Positions 41,482-50,829 of a stretch of 64,000 nucleotides of DNA are shown here, piece after piece. Both the position numbers and the translations under genes were made by a program. The first letter of the stretch is position 1. Each line of letters begins with the position of its first letter. The notes below the pieces were generated by a model. It had not been told where the DNA came from. It worked only from the letters and a program-made list of their open reading frames with translations, and did no database searches. Source of the DNA: UBA5239 sp031548025 (GTDB lineage Bacteria; Verrucomicrobiota; Lentisphaeria; Victivallales; Victivallaceae); the NCBI GenBank assembly GCA_031548025.1, contig JAVBRM010000111.1, positions 1 through 64,000 of the forward strand, read 5' to 3'.

Positions 41482-43746
41482 ATGAACGAAATTTATCTGC
41501 AATGCCGTGTTGGCAGCGGTCTGCTGCTGCTGGATATTGAAACCGAACCCCGGTCAATCCGGATTGCCGACAGCCAGGGAAACACCGTCGAAGCTCCGGT
41601 ATTGGGTCGCCGGGGGAAAAACCTGATGCTGGATGCCGCCGCCCTCGAAATCTGGTCGCCGGAGAACCCGGTGCTTTATACTCTGCATGTCGATGATCAG
41701 GAGGAAATCCGGTTCGGGTTCTGTGAACTCGGAACTCAGGGTAACTCTCAGGTTCTGGTCAATGGCAAACCATATTATCTGCGGGGCTACATCCGTGGAA
41801 TCGTCGCGCACGACCATCCGAACCTGACCGGCGAAAGCGATTACGAAGCCGCCCGCAAAAGTATTCTGCAAGCGAAAAAATACGGATTCAATCTGGTGCG
41901 TTTTCACAGTACGATCCCGTCGCCGGAATTCGTTCGGGCCGCGGATGAGCTGGGAATCTTTATTCATGCGGAAATCGGTTTTGCTTATGAATACGATGCC
42001 AACGGCAAGCCGGCCGGGCTGGCGCTGGACAACCGTAATTGGCGCGAAATCATCATGAGATACCGCAACAATCCCTCGGTGATGATTTTCTGTATCGGCA
42101 ACGAAATGCACCAGTCCGGGCGCAAACCGGAAGTGAAACGTCTGTATCAGCAGGGCAAAGAGCTGGCCCCGGGGAAACTGATTATGGATAATTCCGGCTG
42201 GGGCGAGTTCGACCGCGACACCGCCGATATTTATTCGCAGCATATCGCCTACTTTTTCCCGTACAAGAAACACCGTGACATGTTCCTGGGTGACGCCCAC
42301 TGGCGCATCAACGGTTCGGTCTACGAGCGCCCGCTGGAGGATGGAAGCGCCCGCCGCCGGGTTAATCCAATCCGACCGGTCCTGGCGCACGAGGCGGTTC
42401 ACTACAACCACATGCCGGATTATGACGCGCTGGCAGCCAAATTCGATGATTTCTGCCGGAAAACCGGGCAGACGCAGATCGAAAAGCCGCGCTTCATGAC
42501 CGATCTGCCGGAGCTGATCCGGCGCAAGGGCGCAGCGGAGCGGATGCCGGATTATGTCGCCGCGTCATGCCATTTCAAACGCATGGCGGTGAAGCTGTAT
42601 CTGGAGCGCTTGCGGCTCTCGCCGCTGTGCGGTTTCGAGATGCTGCAGTTTGCCGATTGCTTCAAGTATGAAAACAAAAATGGCATTGTTGATTGTTTCG
42701 ATGACGACGCGTATTTCGACGCCGTCTGGATGCGGCAGTTCAATGACTCCTCGGTGCTGTTGCTGGATCTGGCGGAAGAGTGCTGTTGGGCCGGAGAACC
42801 GGTCAAAATGGCTGTCCATCTGTCGCATTTTGCCCAGCCGGACAACAGCCGCGGCACGCTTCGGCTGTTCCTGGATGACAAGGAAATTTATTGCGGCGAA
42901 GACATCACCACGCTGCCGGGCCTGCAGAAACTTCTCGATCTGGAAGTATCTCCCGAAGCCGGGGCGCATGAGCTCAGTGCCGAATTCATTTCACCGGAAT
43001 TGAAACTGCGCAACCAGTGGAATTTCTGGGTATATCCGCATGTTGAAATGCCATTTGTTCCCGGAGTCACGGTATGCGACCGCCTGACCGACGACGTGTT
43101 TGCCAAGCTCGAAGCAGGCGAAACCGTATTGCTTCATTATCATCGCGACACTCCCGGCAATCAATATTACTGGCCGGGGGCTTTCGACCGCTTCAAACCC
43201 TGTATCTGGGATCGCGGCACCAACCTCGGCGGGATCATTCGCGCGCCGTGGGTGGAAAATACCCTGTACTCCCATTATTTCGACCTGAACATGTATTCCC
43301 TGATCGAGGAAGCCTACAAGTTGAACCTGGATGATTTCCCGGTCAAGGCGGACGAACTGGTCAGCGGCGTGGACAAAGCGGCCCGTGATCGGATCCGGGG
43401 CCTGGTGTACGGGCTCAAAGGATTCGTCGAAGAACAGACGCTTCGCAACTTCTGCTATCTGCTGGCGCTTCGGGTGGGCCCCGGCAAGCTGATCGTTTCC
43501 ACCTTCAATCGGAGTGAATTGCCCGGAGTGGCCAATTTACAGGCGGCGCTGCTGCGCGAATGCGCGGTCATCGAACCCACCGGCAGCATCGGCGTGAACG
43601 AACTGAAAACGTATCTGGAACAAGCCACCGCCCGCGGCCCCATGCCCGAGGACGTCATGACCCGTTTCTGGGAACTCGACACCAAGCTGGTCGAAGACAC
43701 GCTATTCTGGGAAGAAGCCGGAATCGACCTGGCCAAGCTCCATTGA
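41482..43746 (+). CDS. GH2-like glycosidase lacking the N-terminal sugar-binding domain
   Basis: 754 residues. It begins inside what would be the immunoglobulin-like domain of GH2 enzymes (IWSPENPVLYTLHV, IRFGFCELGTQGNSQVLVNGKPYYLRGY) and continues with the TIM barrel: AKKYGFNLVRFHSTIPSPEFVRAADELGIFIHAEI, acid/base E208 in FCIGNEMH and nucleophile candidate E304 in VLAHEAVHYN. A C-terminal region of about 300 residues is not recognised. Missing the jelly-roll domain, it differs from standard beta-galactosidase or glucuronidase. Seven bases after the propeller gene. Cytoplasmic. Confidence 0.75.
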   Translation: MNEIYLQCRVGSGLLLLDIETEPRSIRIADSQGNTVEAPVLGRRGKNLMLDAAALEIWSPENPVLYTLHVDDQEEIRFGFCELGTQGNSQVLVNGKPYYLRGYIRGIVAHDHPNLTGESDYEAARKSILQAKKYGFNLVRFHSTIPSPEFVRAADELGIFIHAEIGFAYEYDANGKPAGLALDNRNWREIIMRYRNNPSVMIFCIGNEMHQSGRKPEVKRLYQQGKELAPGKLIMDNSGWGEFDRDTADIYSQHIAYFFPYKKHRDMFLGDAHWRINGSVYERPLEDGSARRRVNPIRPVLAHEAVHYNHMPDYDALAAKFDDFCRKTGQTQIEKPRFMTDLPELIRRKGAAERMPDYVAASCHFKRMAVKLYLERLRLSPLCGFEMLQFADCFKYENKNGIVDCFDDDAYFDAVWMRQFNDSSVLLLDLAEECCWAGEPVKMAVHLSHFAQPDNSRGTLRLFLDDKEIYCGEDITTLPGLQKLLDLEVSPEAGAHELSAEFISPELKLRNQWNFWVYPHVEMPFVPGVTVCDRLTDDVFAKLEAGETVLLHYHRDTPGNQYYWPGAFDRFKPCIWDRGTNLGGIIRAPWVENTLYSHYFDLNMYSLIEEAYKLNLDDFPVKADELVSGVDKAARDRIRGLVYGLKGFVEEQTLRNFCYLLALRVGPGKLIVSTFNRSELPGVANLQAALLRECAVIEPTGSIGVNELKTYLEQATARGPMPEDVMTRFWELDTKLVEDTLFWEEAGIDLAKLH

Positions 43747-43754
43747 TGCTTCTT

Positions 43755-43789
43755 CTATCGGGCTGATAATTTGAGAATCAGCCCGATAG
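43755..43789. terminator. Convergent hairpin terminator inside the 3' end of the DUF4091 gene
   Basis: CTATCGGGCTGAT (43755-43767) pairs perfectly with ATCAGCCCGATAG (43777-43789), a 13-bp stem. The minus-strand gene ends at 43755, so its last codons form the stem; the plus-strand GH2-like gene ends 9 bases before it. No long T tract follows. Confidence 0.7.
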
Positions 43790-46682
43790 CCTGTTCGCGG
43801 GTTTGGTCGGCCAGTTTCTGGTCGTGGCCGTTTTTGATCACAGCCATCGGGGCTTCGTCCAGGAATTTACGGGCCTCGGCGGCGGCTGGATGCTTGGGAT
43901 TGGCCGCCAGCACCTCGGCCAGTTTTTTCATATATTTGACGTCGGTCTGACCGATCCGCAGGCACTCCATGCGGATTGAGGACACCGGATGTCCGGTGGA
44001 GCTGTACAGCACGCCGCCGTAGGTGGTTCCGCGCCAGTTGTTCAACCCGTACTGCGACTGCGCCGAGTCGATCAGTTGATACATGGAAATCATATCCAGA
44101 TTGTGGGCCAGGCCAAACCAGGCGTGATTGCGGAAATAACGGTGCAGGTCCAGCCGCATGGTGGTTTGGCATTTATAGAAACACAAGGTTTTATTTTGCT
44201 TGCGCAATTCCGCGATAAAATCCCGGTACTCGGCATGGCCGATGAAGCGCTCGCCCCAGAAATTCCAGGTTTTGACATACGGGACAAGTTTTTCCAGATA
44301 AGATACCGGGAAGGCCCAGGCGGCGAATACGATTTGCAGATTCATGTCCGGCACGGTTTCATGCATGACCCGGCAGGCGGCCAGCAGTTCATCCTGATCT
44401 TTTTCTTTGGGCTCATCCCAAACTTCGACGTCATAACGCTCCGCCGGTATACCGCATTTGGTCATGGTGTCGCTCAACAGTTTCGTATAATCCCGCAAGG
44501 CGCGCTGCCATTCCGGCGAGTCGGCCTTGAATTGTTTTTTTGCGCGGACATCCCGGAAATTTAGGTAAGCGCTGTAGCAAATGCTGATTCGCATCGTATC
44601 GGCGATGCCGTATTTGACCGCCCATTCCCGCAATTGAGCGATATCCTCTTCAACTTTGGCCGTGTCCGACGAAGCTATGGAGCCATCCGGGTTGAAAGAG
44701 GCGTCAAATCGCCATGGCGACACCTGGAAAACATGAATCCCGTAATCGACCATCGCCTTGAAAAATTCCTCGTTGGCGGCCCGCTGGAACATGAAAAACG
44801 GTACCGCCGGTTTCTTGTCCAGTTCAAACGGCAACACCTCCAAAGAAAATGGAATGTCCTGAAATTTGCCCTTGATATTTTTCGCCCGGTCGTATTCGGT
44901 CAACGATTCACCCAGCGGAGTAACCCGGATATTGCCGGAGTAAATTCCCGGTTCGATACCGGCGGTGTTGAAAATCGCCCAAACCAGCCCGGATTCGCGC
45001 GGCGGCACCATCAGTGTTCCCGCAGTATCCATGACCGTGAGCGGGTCAATTCTCAAGCCGTGTTTTTCGCCTTCGCCGTCTTTCACGCGGATGCCCCGCA
45101 ACAGCTGGATGCGTTCCGCCGGAAATCCCTTCAAGCCGGGAATTTCTCCGCCTTTTTTGTCCAGCGTATTGATGGAAATGCGGTATTCTTCCACACGTCC
45201 GGTCAGGTTGGTCACAGCCAAAGGCAACGGCTTGAGTTCATTGCCCGCTGCCCGGATCGAGATGCTTGTGGGCGGGTTCAGCAATTCAGCGGGCAGGATC
45301 GGAATAGTCGGGTCCATGGTCGGAGAAACTTCGGTTACCGCCAATACTCTTTCGCCCAGTTTCGCCAGATTGATCCGCTGCCGAAAGGCCTCGGCGGCAG
45401 CCACGGATAGGCTCAGATCCGTAATCGGCAGGGCCTTCCAGGCTTTGATTTCTTTTTCCAGTTCCGTATTCTGATTTTCGCCCAGCAGTTTGTCCGCTAC
45501 CCGGTCGCGCCAGGTTTCCGGCGAACCGAAAATCAAGATACCAAAATTTTTGAGTTCATGAAAATTACCCCGGGCAAATGACCATGAAGACAATTCCTTG
45601 GAGGTTTTCCGCTGGCGGCAGACGTTGAACTTGACCGCCTCGCCGTCGGGCAGGGATTTCCAGCCGATCAGCGAGTACGGGACAGTGGCTTTGACTTCCC
45701 AGAAATCGTTTCCTTTGGTGATTTCGGCGTTCCATTGATCGTAAAGTTTGACCTCGCCGTTGCCGAATCCCATGTAGCGGCCGCCTCCGGCCGCGACCAC
45801 CAGTTGCGTTAAAGCCCGGTCCGGGGTGGTTGAACCGAAAAATATCTCCACCACATCGTCTTGCCAGACCTTGTCTCCGTTCGCGCTGACGGTCGATTGC
45901 AGGTTTTTCATTTCCGGCTCGGAGCATCGTATCGTGATGGTCATGGAATCGTTGCCGGCGGCGACATTGACGGCGGTGTCCGCCTTAACCGGACTTCCGC
46001 TCTGGTAATCGACAAAACCGCTGCCGGCCTGTCCGAACGCCAATACTTTGGATGTCGCCGGAGTGGATTCCACGGCCGGAGTGCCCAATAAATTGGCGTG
46101 TTCTTCGACTTTGATCTTGTCGATCATGACATAACCACCGATTGGAGGGAGGTTGTTATATTTTCCTTCGCCCCACAGACCGATTCCGATCATGGCGGTT
46201 TGTGCGTCCGCTCCGGTCTGGAAACTGCCGGAATAAACCGTCCAGTCATCCTTGGAGACTTTCGTTTTTGTATCGCCTTCCAATTTCAATTTCCGTCGAT
46301 TTTTCCAGAAGTCGCTGCCGGTGAACTCGTAGGCGTAGAGAGTTGCCCCGATATCTCCCTTGGCTTCCAGCGAAAACTTGTAAACCGTGTTGGGCTTGAC
46401 CGCGAAACCGTGCTTTTTGGGAGCGCCGCCGATCAAAACCAGGGCATAATAGGACTCGGAACCATCCGCTTTTTTGTGATGCTTGACCACATCCAGCCGC
46501 AAGCATTTATTCCAGGTCAGATCTTCGGTGAATTGGGTCATTTTTATTACGCCGGGGTTGCTGTCAAGCGAACACTCTTCCCTGGCCGGGCGGTCGAATT
46601 CAGGATTTTTGATCAGGTTTTGAGCTGAGAGTAATCCGCCGCTCAACAGGAGCAAGCCGGCGGCAAAAAGTTTTTTTATCAT
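43755..46682 (-). CDS. Secreted multidomain glycosidase-like protein (CBM4/9-like, CBM9-like, DUF4091-type catalytic domain)
   Basis: 975 residues, with a signal peptide (MIKKLFAAGLLLLSGGLLSA). Residues about 21-190 are a CBM4/9-like sandwich (NLIKNPEFDRP..), 215-390 a CBM9-like domain (VWQDDVVEIFFGS, DFWEVKATVPYSLIGWKSLP), then a linker domain and, from about 600, a TIM-barrel region of the DUF4091 kind (YGIHVFQVSPWRFD, ERYDVEVWDEPKEKD with a candidate catalytic Glu, KTWNFWGERF). The GAGG ribosome site is good. It is the secreted enzyme of a regulator, prepilin-like, secreted-enzyme module. Substrate unknown. Confidence 0.75.
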   Translation of the reverse strand: MIKKLFAAGLLLLSGGLLSAQNLIKNPEFDRPAREECSLDSNPGVIKMTQFTEDLTWNKCLRLDVVKHHKKADGSESYYALVLIGGAPKKHGFAVKPNTVYKFSLEAKGDIGATLYAYEFTGSDFWKNRRKLKLEGDTKTKVSKDDWTVYSGSFQTGADAQTAMIGIGLWGEGKYNNLPPIGGYVMIDKIKVEEHANLLGTPAVESTPATSKVLAFGQAGSGFVDYQSGSPVKADTAVNVAAGNDSMTITIRCSEPEMKNLQSTVSANGDKVWQDDVVEIFFGSTTPDRALTQLVVAAGGGRYMGFGNGEVKLYDQWNAEITKGNDFWEVKATVPYSLIGWKSLPDGEAVKFNVCRQRKTSKELSSWSFARGNFHELKNFGILIFGSPETWRDRVADKLLGENQNTELEKEIKAWKALPITDLSLSVAAAEAFRQRINLAKLGERVLAVTEVSPTMDPTIPILPAELLNPPTSISIRAAGNELKPLPLAVTNLTGRVEEYRISINTLDKKGGEIPGLKGFPAERIQLLRGIRVKDGEGEKHGLRIDPLTVMDTAGTLMVPPRESGLVWAIFNTAGIEPGIYSGNIRVTPLGESLTEYDRAKNIKGKFQDIPFSLEVLPFELDKKPAVPFFMFQRAANEEFFKAMVDYGIHVFQVSPWRFDASFNPDGSIASSDTAKVEEDIAQLREWAVKYGIADTMRISICYSAYLNFRDVRAKKQFKADSPEWQRALRDYTKLLSDTMTKCGIPAERYDVEVWDEPKEKDQDELLAACRVMHETVPDMNLQIVFAAWAFPVSYLEKLVPYVKTWNFWGERFIGHAEYRDFIAELRKQNKTLCFYKCQTTMRLDLHRYFRNHAWFGLAHNLDMISMYQLIDSAQSQYGLNNWRGTTYGGVLYSSTGHPVSSIRMECLRIGQTDVKYMKKLAEVLAANPKHPAAAEARKFLDEAPMAVIKNGHDQKLADQTREQAIGLILKLSAR

Positions 46683-46697
46683 GATATTCCTCTGATT

Positions 46698-47402
46698 TTA
46701 TGGATTACTGGTGGTGAAGACCCCGGATGTCGCATTCCGGGTCGGACGAAAATAATAACTGTTTTTGTAAGTGATTTGCGCGAGCAATATACTGGTTACC
46801 GAGCCGTCGAAACAGGTGAAATTGGCGGAAGCCCCATCGCTGTGACGGGCGCTGATCGGAGCATATTGAGTTGGTTTCAACTGATATGTCGCCGGATATC
46901 CGCCGGAAAAAATCAGTCGTTCATCAGCACTGCTTTTCTGGATGCTGTTGCAAGTGTCGCCATACACGACCGGATTGAAATTCACCCCGTTGGCGGGGAC
47001 GGAACGGAAAGCGTTCCGCACGGTCTGGCGTTTTACTGATGACATGAGATGGGTTGACTTGTAACCGAAAGTTATGTAATTGATACCGTACCCGCCGGAG
47101 CTCTGTGAATCCGCGGGGCATTGAAAGAATTTCCGGTCGTGGATGTATTTCAGGCCGAGATAACCGCCGGTCCAGGTTTCATCGGAGCCGGAGTAGCCGC
47201 GCGCCGCCAAAACCCAGTCGTCGTAATCGGTGGCATACATCTCATAAGCCAGTCCCAGTTGCTTCAAATTGCTCCGGCAATTGATGTCTTTGGCCTTGCT
47301 CCGCGCTTTATTCAGCGACGGCAGCAGCATTGCTGCAAGAATCGCGATGATTGCAATCACGACCAGCAACTCAATCAGTGTGAAAAATTTTCTGTCTGTC
47401 AC
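46698..47402 (-). CDS. Prepilin-like N-terminal methylation-motif protein
   Basis: 234 residues, starting at a GTG (47402) with GGAG 8 bases upstream. MTDRKFFTLIELLVVI starts the prepilin-like helix; Phe, not Gly, stands before F-T-L-I-E. LLPSLNKARSKAKDINCRSNLKQLG follows as in relatives. The globular part ends with ARHSDGASANFTCFDGSVTS, a variant of the shared C-terminal F-x-DG motif in which His is replaced by Ser. It lies 19 bases after the GntR gene and 15 bases before the secreted DUF4091-type enzyme gene. Confidence 0.85.
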   Translation of the reverse strand: MTDRKFFTLIELLVVIAIIAILAAMLLPSLNKARSKAKDINCRSNLKQLGLAYEMYATDYDDWVLAARGYSGSDETWTGGYLGLKYIHDRKFFQCPADSQSSGGYGINYITFGYKSTHLMSSVKRQTVRNAFRSVPANGVNFNPVVYGDTCNSIQKSSADERLIFSGGYPATYQLKPTQYAPISARHSDGASANFTCFDGSVTSILLAQITYKNSYYFRPTRNATSGVFTTSNP

Positions 47403-47421
47403 TTTCTATTCTCCTTATATT

Positions 47422-48501
47422 TCAATTGGCCAACCCGGTTTTCCTTATGACCAGATTGGTTGGAATTTGGATGATATGCCGGTGGGGCGTCGGTTCGCCG
47501 ATCCGGTCCAGCAGCAACTTGGCCGCAGCTTCCGCCGCCTCGATCCATGGATGATGCACGGTGGTCATTCGCGGCTCTCCGAACGGCCTGTAGCCGTAAT
47601 CCTCCAGATTGTCGCAACTGACATATTCATAATCCACGGCGGCCTCCAAACCGGCGGCGTCAAACGCATTCAGCAATATGGCACTGAGGCTGTCGGAGGT
47701 GGAAAAAACCAATTTTCCCCGGAGATGCTTGGCAATTGTTGAGGCCAGCTTGTAGTTGGACATTTCACACCCTGCTTGCCAATCGGCTTCGATTTGTTGA
47801 ATATTCTCCTGTCTGGCACCGGCCGACAACAGCATTTCGATAAATTTCCCCGCCCGGAATTGCCCGTTTTTGTGGGGTTCGTAAAACACGATGAATTGAC
47901 GGTTCTCCAACTTGCCGAGCCGCCCGATGATATCGCGATACGCCGGCACACAATTCCAGGTTATTTGATCGAACGGACAATCGTCGATATAATCCTTCTG
48001 ATACATTACGATCGGTTTGCCGAAACCAAGGAGAATTTTCTCGGTTTTCGGGTCATGACTGGCCCCCGACAACAGAATTCCGTCAAACTGAGCAAATTTA
48101 TGTTTCATGATCTCAGGATTGCTGAGATCGCAATAGGGAATGATCTGCGGCTCCGCATTGTGAGCGCGGAAATAGCTTAATGAATACTCTCCGTAGCAAC
48201 GCAGTGACTCGGTACGGAATTTCATTTCGCTGGCCAGCCCCACCGAGAGTTTGCAAGCCGACTGGTTCGAGGCGGATTCGCTGACATAGGAACCGCTGCC
48301 CTTCACCCGGTACAGCACTCCTTCCTCGACCAGGCGTTCAATCGCGCGATTTGCCGTCAAAGTCGATATCTGATAGTGCTTGGCCAGCTCGCGGGTGGAC
48401 ATAATCGGCGTACCGCCGGACAATCTGCGCTCGCTGATTTCGCGTCGCAGGTCGTTGGCGACATCATGTACTCTGATTTTTCTGACTGCTGAAGTTATCA
48501 T
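47422..48501 (-). CDS. GntR-type regulator with LacI-like sensor
   Basis: 359 residues from the ATG at 48501; a GTG at 48513 is in frame but would overlap the repeated operator-like element. The GntR winged helix (IRVHDVANDLRREISERRLSGGTPIMSTRELAKHYQISTLTANRAIERLVEEGVLYRVKGSG..) is followed by a sugar-sensor domain (FAQFDGILLSGAS, ENRQFIVFYEPHKNGQ, GKLVFSTSDSLSAILLNAFDAAGL). It leads the module with the prepilin-like protein and the DUF4091-type enzyme. Confidence 0.88.
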   Translation of the reverse strand: MITSAVRKIRVHDVANDLRREISERRLSGGTPIMSTRELAKHYQISTLTANRAIERLVEEGVLYRVKGSGSYVSESASNQSACKLSVGLASEMKFRTESLRCYGEYSLSYFRAHNAEPQIIPYCDLSNPEIMKHKFAQFDGILLSGASHDPKTEKILLGFGKPIVMYQKDYIDDCPFDQITWNCVPAYRDIIGRLGKLENRQFIVFYEPHKNGQFRAGKFIEMLLSAGARQENIQQIEADWQAGCEMSNYKLASTIAKHLRGKLVFSTSDSLSAILLNAFDAAGLEAAVDYEYVSCDNLEDYGYRPFGEPRMTTVHHPWIEAAEAAAKLLLDRIGEPTPHRHIIQIPTNLVIRKTGLAN

Positions 48502-48562
48502 AAACTGTATCACTATTTTGTTGTACTGTATCTATAATAACTTCAGATATTGATTTTGTCAA
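48491..48562 (-). promoter_or_regulatory. Promoter and repeated sites of the GntR gene at 48501
   Basis: On the minus strand TTGACA (48557-48562), 17 bases, TATTAT (48534-48539). ACTGTATC occurs twice in direct orientation (48504-48511 and 48525-48532), 21 bp apart, two helical turns. Around them GAAGTTATCATA (48491-48502) and TATAATAACTTC (48533-48544) form an 11-of-12 inverted repeat. Both sets are candidate operators for the encoded regulator. Confidence 0.6.
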
Positions 48563-48595
48563 TAGCCTCTCAAGTAAATAATCAAATATTTTACA

Positions 48596-48609
48596 AGTTG
48601 ATATCAACT
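48596..48609. promoter_or_regulatory. Perfect 14-bp palindrome after the stop of the glycosidase-like gene
   Basis: AGTTGATATCAACT lies 3 bases beyond the stop codon of the gene at 48613. It has no loop or T tract, so a protein-binding site is likelier than a terminator. Confidence 0.4.
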
Positions 48610-48612
48610 GTA

Positions 48613-50814
48613 TTACTTGGCGAAGTCTATCCAGGAGACCTGACCGGGGTATACCGGGACGGAAACCGTTTGACCGAATATGGAAAATATCGCCGTGTCT
48701 TCATTGAAATCATGATACCAATTATTGGCTATTACATACAACCGGTACCGGGTTTCATCCAGGCGGTAGATATAATAATTGACATTCGGGCCTTGCACCA
48801 TGAAGATGTCGCGGGGGATCGATTTGATGATCTCATGCAGAGCTGTGTTGATTCGTTCGTAAACTTCGGGATCAGCGGGGAAATCCGTCAGATTGAAGAG
48901 AAAGACTTTGCCTTGTCCCAGCTGATTTTCGATCAGGAACGGGGCATTCGGCGGCAGTTCCAGGCCGAGGGCTTTGAGTCGGGCCGAGTCGAGGTACGGC
49001 GATAGGATAACCAGATTGCCGCCGTTGATTACAGTATTTTTCAGCTTGTCGAAATCGTCGTCGTTGAGCGTGTGTCGGCCGGTCATGATCAGCAGTTTGT
49101 AGCGGGACAGGATTTCACCGGAAGCCTCAATGGGCAGAATGTCCGCGCCGCCGTAGCGGACGTCGGCGGCGATCTGCAGTTTATTTTCCTGATATGCCTC
49201 GACGCTTTCGTCAAGCGGAACTTTACGGGTGATATCGAAGCAGACTTCCAGAGATTTCCATGAATACAGGGAATTTCCCATCGCCTTGTGAGCCGGCTTG
49301 GTAAAGATATCACCTTTGTAGACGTCGAAGCGCCCCTGCAGATAAGCGATGTCGATCAGTGGTTGGCCCTGTAACTGGTGTTCCGCCGCGAACTTGACCA
49401 GATCATTCTGATGCCGCCGCAGTTCCGCCAAGTGCTCATCATTGTATTCCAACTGCATGGTTACCCGGTGGTCGAACATGCCGGATTCGGAGTAAATAGT
49501 CCGGGCGCCGCCCAGATACAGCAGAAACTGGCTCAGCCGCCAGAGCCGGCTTCTTCGGACCAGATAACCGGCGGGATCGATCCTGGCTTCCTGTTCGGTC
49601 ATGCCCAGACCGCCCCAGGCCTGGCATTCGAAAGAATTGATGGCGCCCCAGGACGATTTGCCATAAGCCCTGGCCGTGCCGCGAGCGGAGGCGATATCGA
49701 GCGGGATTGTGTTGACACAAAGCTCGAGCGCCGGAAATGCGGTTCCGGTCTGCAAGTGAAAGCGCGAGTAAAAACTCGGGTCCGTATCCCAGATCAAAGC
49801 CTTGGGTTTTATCCGCCGGATATCATTAAATCGTTCAGCAAAGATTTTCTTATATTCAGCCTGAAAACAGGACACGTCATCGTTGCCCGCATTCGCTTCG
49901 ATCACAGCGGCCATTTTTCCATGCTGTTCGTGGGGCCCGAAGCCGAGAAAATTCTCGCCGAGTCTTGCGATAAATCTTTTCAGTTTCTCAATATATTCCT
50001 GCTCCGGGATAGTGGCTTCGTCATTTTTTCCGTAATAACGCAAGGCAACATACAGTCCGGCCTTGACGATGGCATCGGTATCGATGAGATCGAGGTCGAT
50101 ATCGTGATTGGTTTTGCCGGGGAACATCAGGAAAACCAACAGATTGCCCTGTCCGCTCCTCCTGAAAAGCTCGATGAGATGCGAATAATCCTCGTGTTCC
50201 AGGCAAGTCACTTCATGGCCGCCGACCATATGCCCGAGGTAGGTACCGGGCGGAAGTTTGGCCGTTTCCTGAATTTTTCCGTTGTCCGGGAAAAGAATCT
50301 GGACATCGCAGATATGATATTTGGTGTTGAGTAAATATTCTTCCGGAAACGGGACGACCGGCTTCAATTTGCGAAAGGGGGTCGTATGATTGCGGATTAC
50401 CAACTGATTGTCGCCATTCTTGAGCGCGGAGCTCGGGAACGGAATATCGATGGCCGGCCAGAAGCGCCAGCGCCGGTAATTCCAGAAAGTGACTTTGCCA
50501 TGATAAATAACCTGATCGTTCAGGATGACCTCGAACACCCCGATGGTTGCCATATCCCGGCAGGTATTGGCCATTTCCGGCGGAAGATCCCGGTAAATAT
50601 CCCACATGCCGCGAATCCGGAAAATAGCTTTTTCCGGGGCGGTGCCCGCTTCAAAGACAAAGCTGCCGGATACCTCATTTTTATCCAGTTCGATACATTG
50701 CCTGGAAGCCGAAATATTGACGAAACGCTGCGGTCCGTAAGTTTCCGTACCGTGAAAGCATGAGATATTTCCTCCCCGGAGTTGAGGAGCTTGTATAATA
50801 ATTTCTTTCGACAT
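48613..50814 (-). CDS. Unassigned glycosidase-like protein (beta-sandwich, TIM-barrel, GATase-like domains)
   Basis: 733 residues, no signal peptide, not placed in a known GH family. Residues 1 to about 180 look like a jelly-roll sandwich (GMWDIYRDLPPEMANTC, VILNDQVIYHGKV, NGDNQLVIRNH). About 190-480 look like a TIM barrel with candidate acids E296 (GFGPHEQHGK), E396 (INSFECQAWGG) and E443 (TIYSESGMFDH). About 540-650 is a GATase-like domain as in GH42 (LLIMTGRHTLNDDDFDKLKNTVINGGNLVILSPYLD). It lies 15 bases after the PL26-like gene and is the last of the operon starting at 55708, so it probably works on its products in the cytoplasm. Confidence 0.6.
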   Translation of the reverse strand: MSKEIIIQAPQLRGGNISCFHGTETYGPQRFVNISASRQCIELDKNEVSGSFVFEAGTAPEKAIFRIRGMWDIYRDLPPEMANTCRDMATIGVFEVILNDQVIYHGKVTFWNYRRWRFWPAIDIPFPSSALKNGDNQLVIRNHTTPFRKLKPVVPFPEEYLLNTKYHICDVQILFPDNGKIQETAKLPPGTYLGHMVGGHEVTCLEHEDYSHLIELFRRSGQGNLLVFLMFPGKTNHDIDLDLIDTDAIVKAGLYVALRYYGKNDEATIPEQEYIEKLKRFIARLGENFLGFGPHEQHGKMAAVIEANAGNDDVSCFQAEYKKIFAERFNDIRRIKPKALIWDTDPSFYSRFHLQTGTAFPALELCVNTIPLDIASARGTARAYGKSSWGAINSFECQAWGGLGMTEQEARIDPAGYLVRRSRLWRLSQFLLYLGGARTIYSESGMFDHRVTMQLEYNDEHLAELRRHQNDLVKFAAEHQLQGQPLIDIAYLQGRFDVYKGDIFTKPAHKAMGNSLYSWKSLEVCFDITRKVPLDESVEAYQENKLQIAADVRYGGADILPIEASGEILSRYKLLIMTGRHTLNDDDFDKLKNTVINGGNLVILSPYLDSARLKALGLELPPNAPFLIENQLGQGKVFLFNLTDFPADPEVYERINTALHEIIKSIPRDIFMVQGPNVNYYIYRLDETRYRLYVIANNWYHDFNEDTAIFSIFGQTVSVPVYPGQVSWIDFAK

Positions 50815-50829
50815 GAATCTATTCCATTG

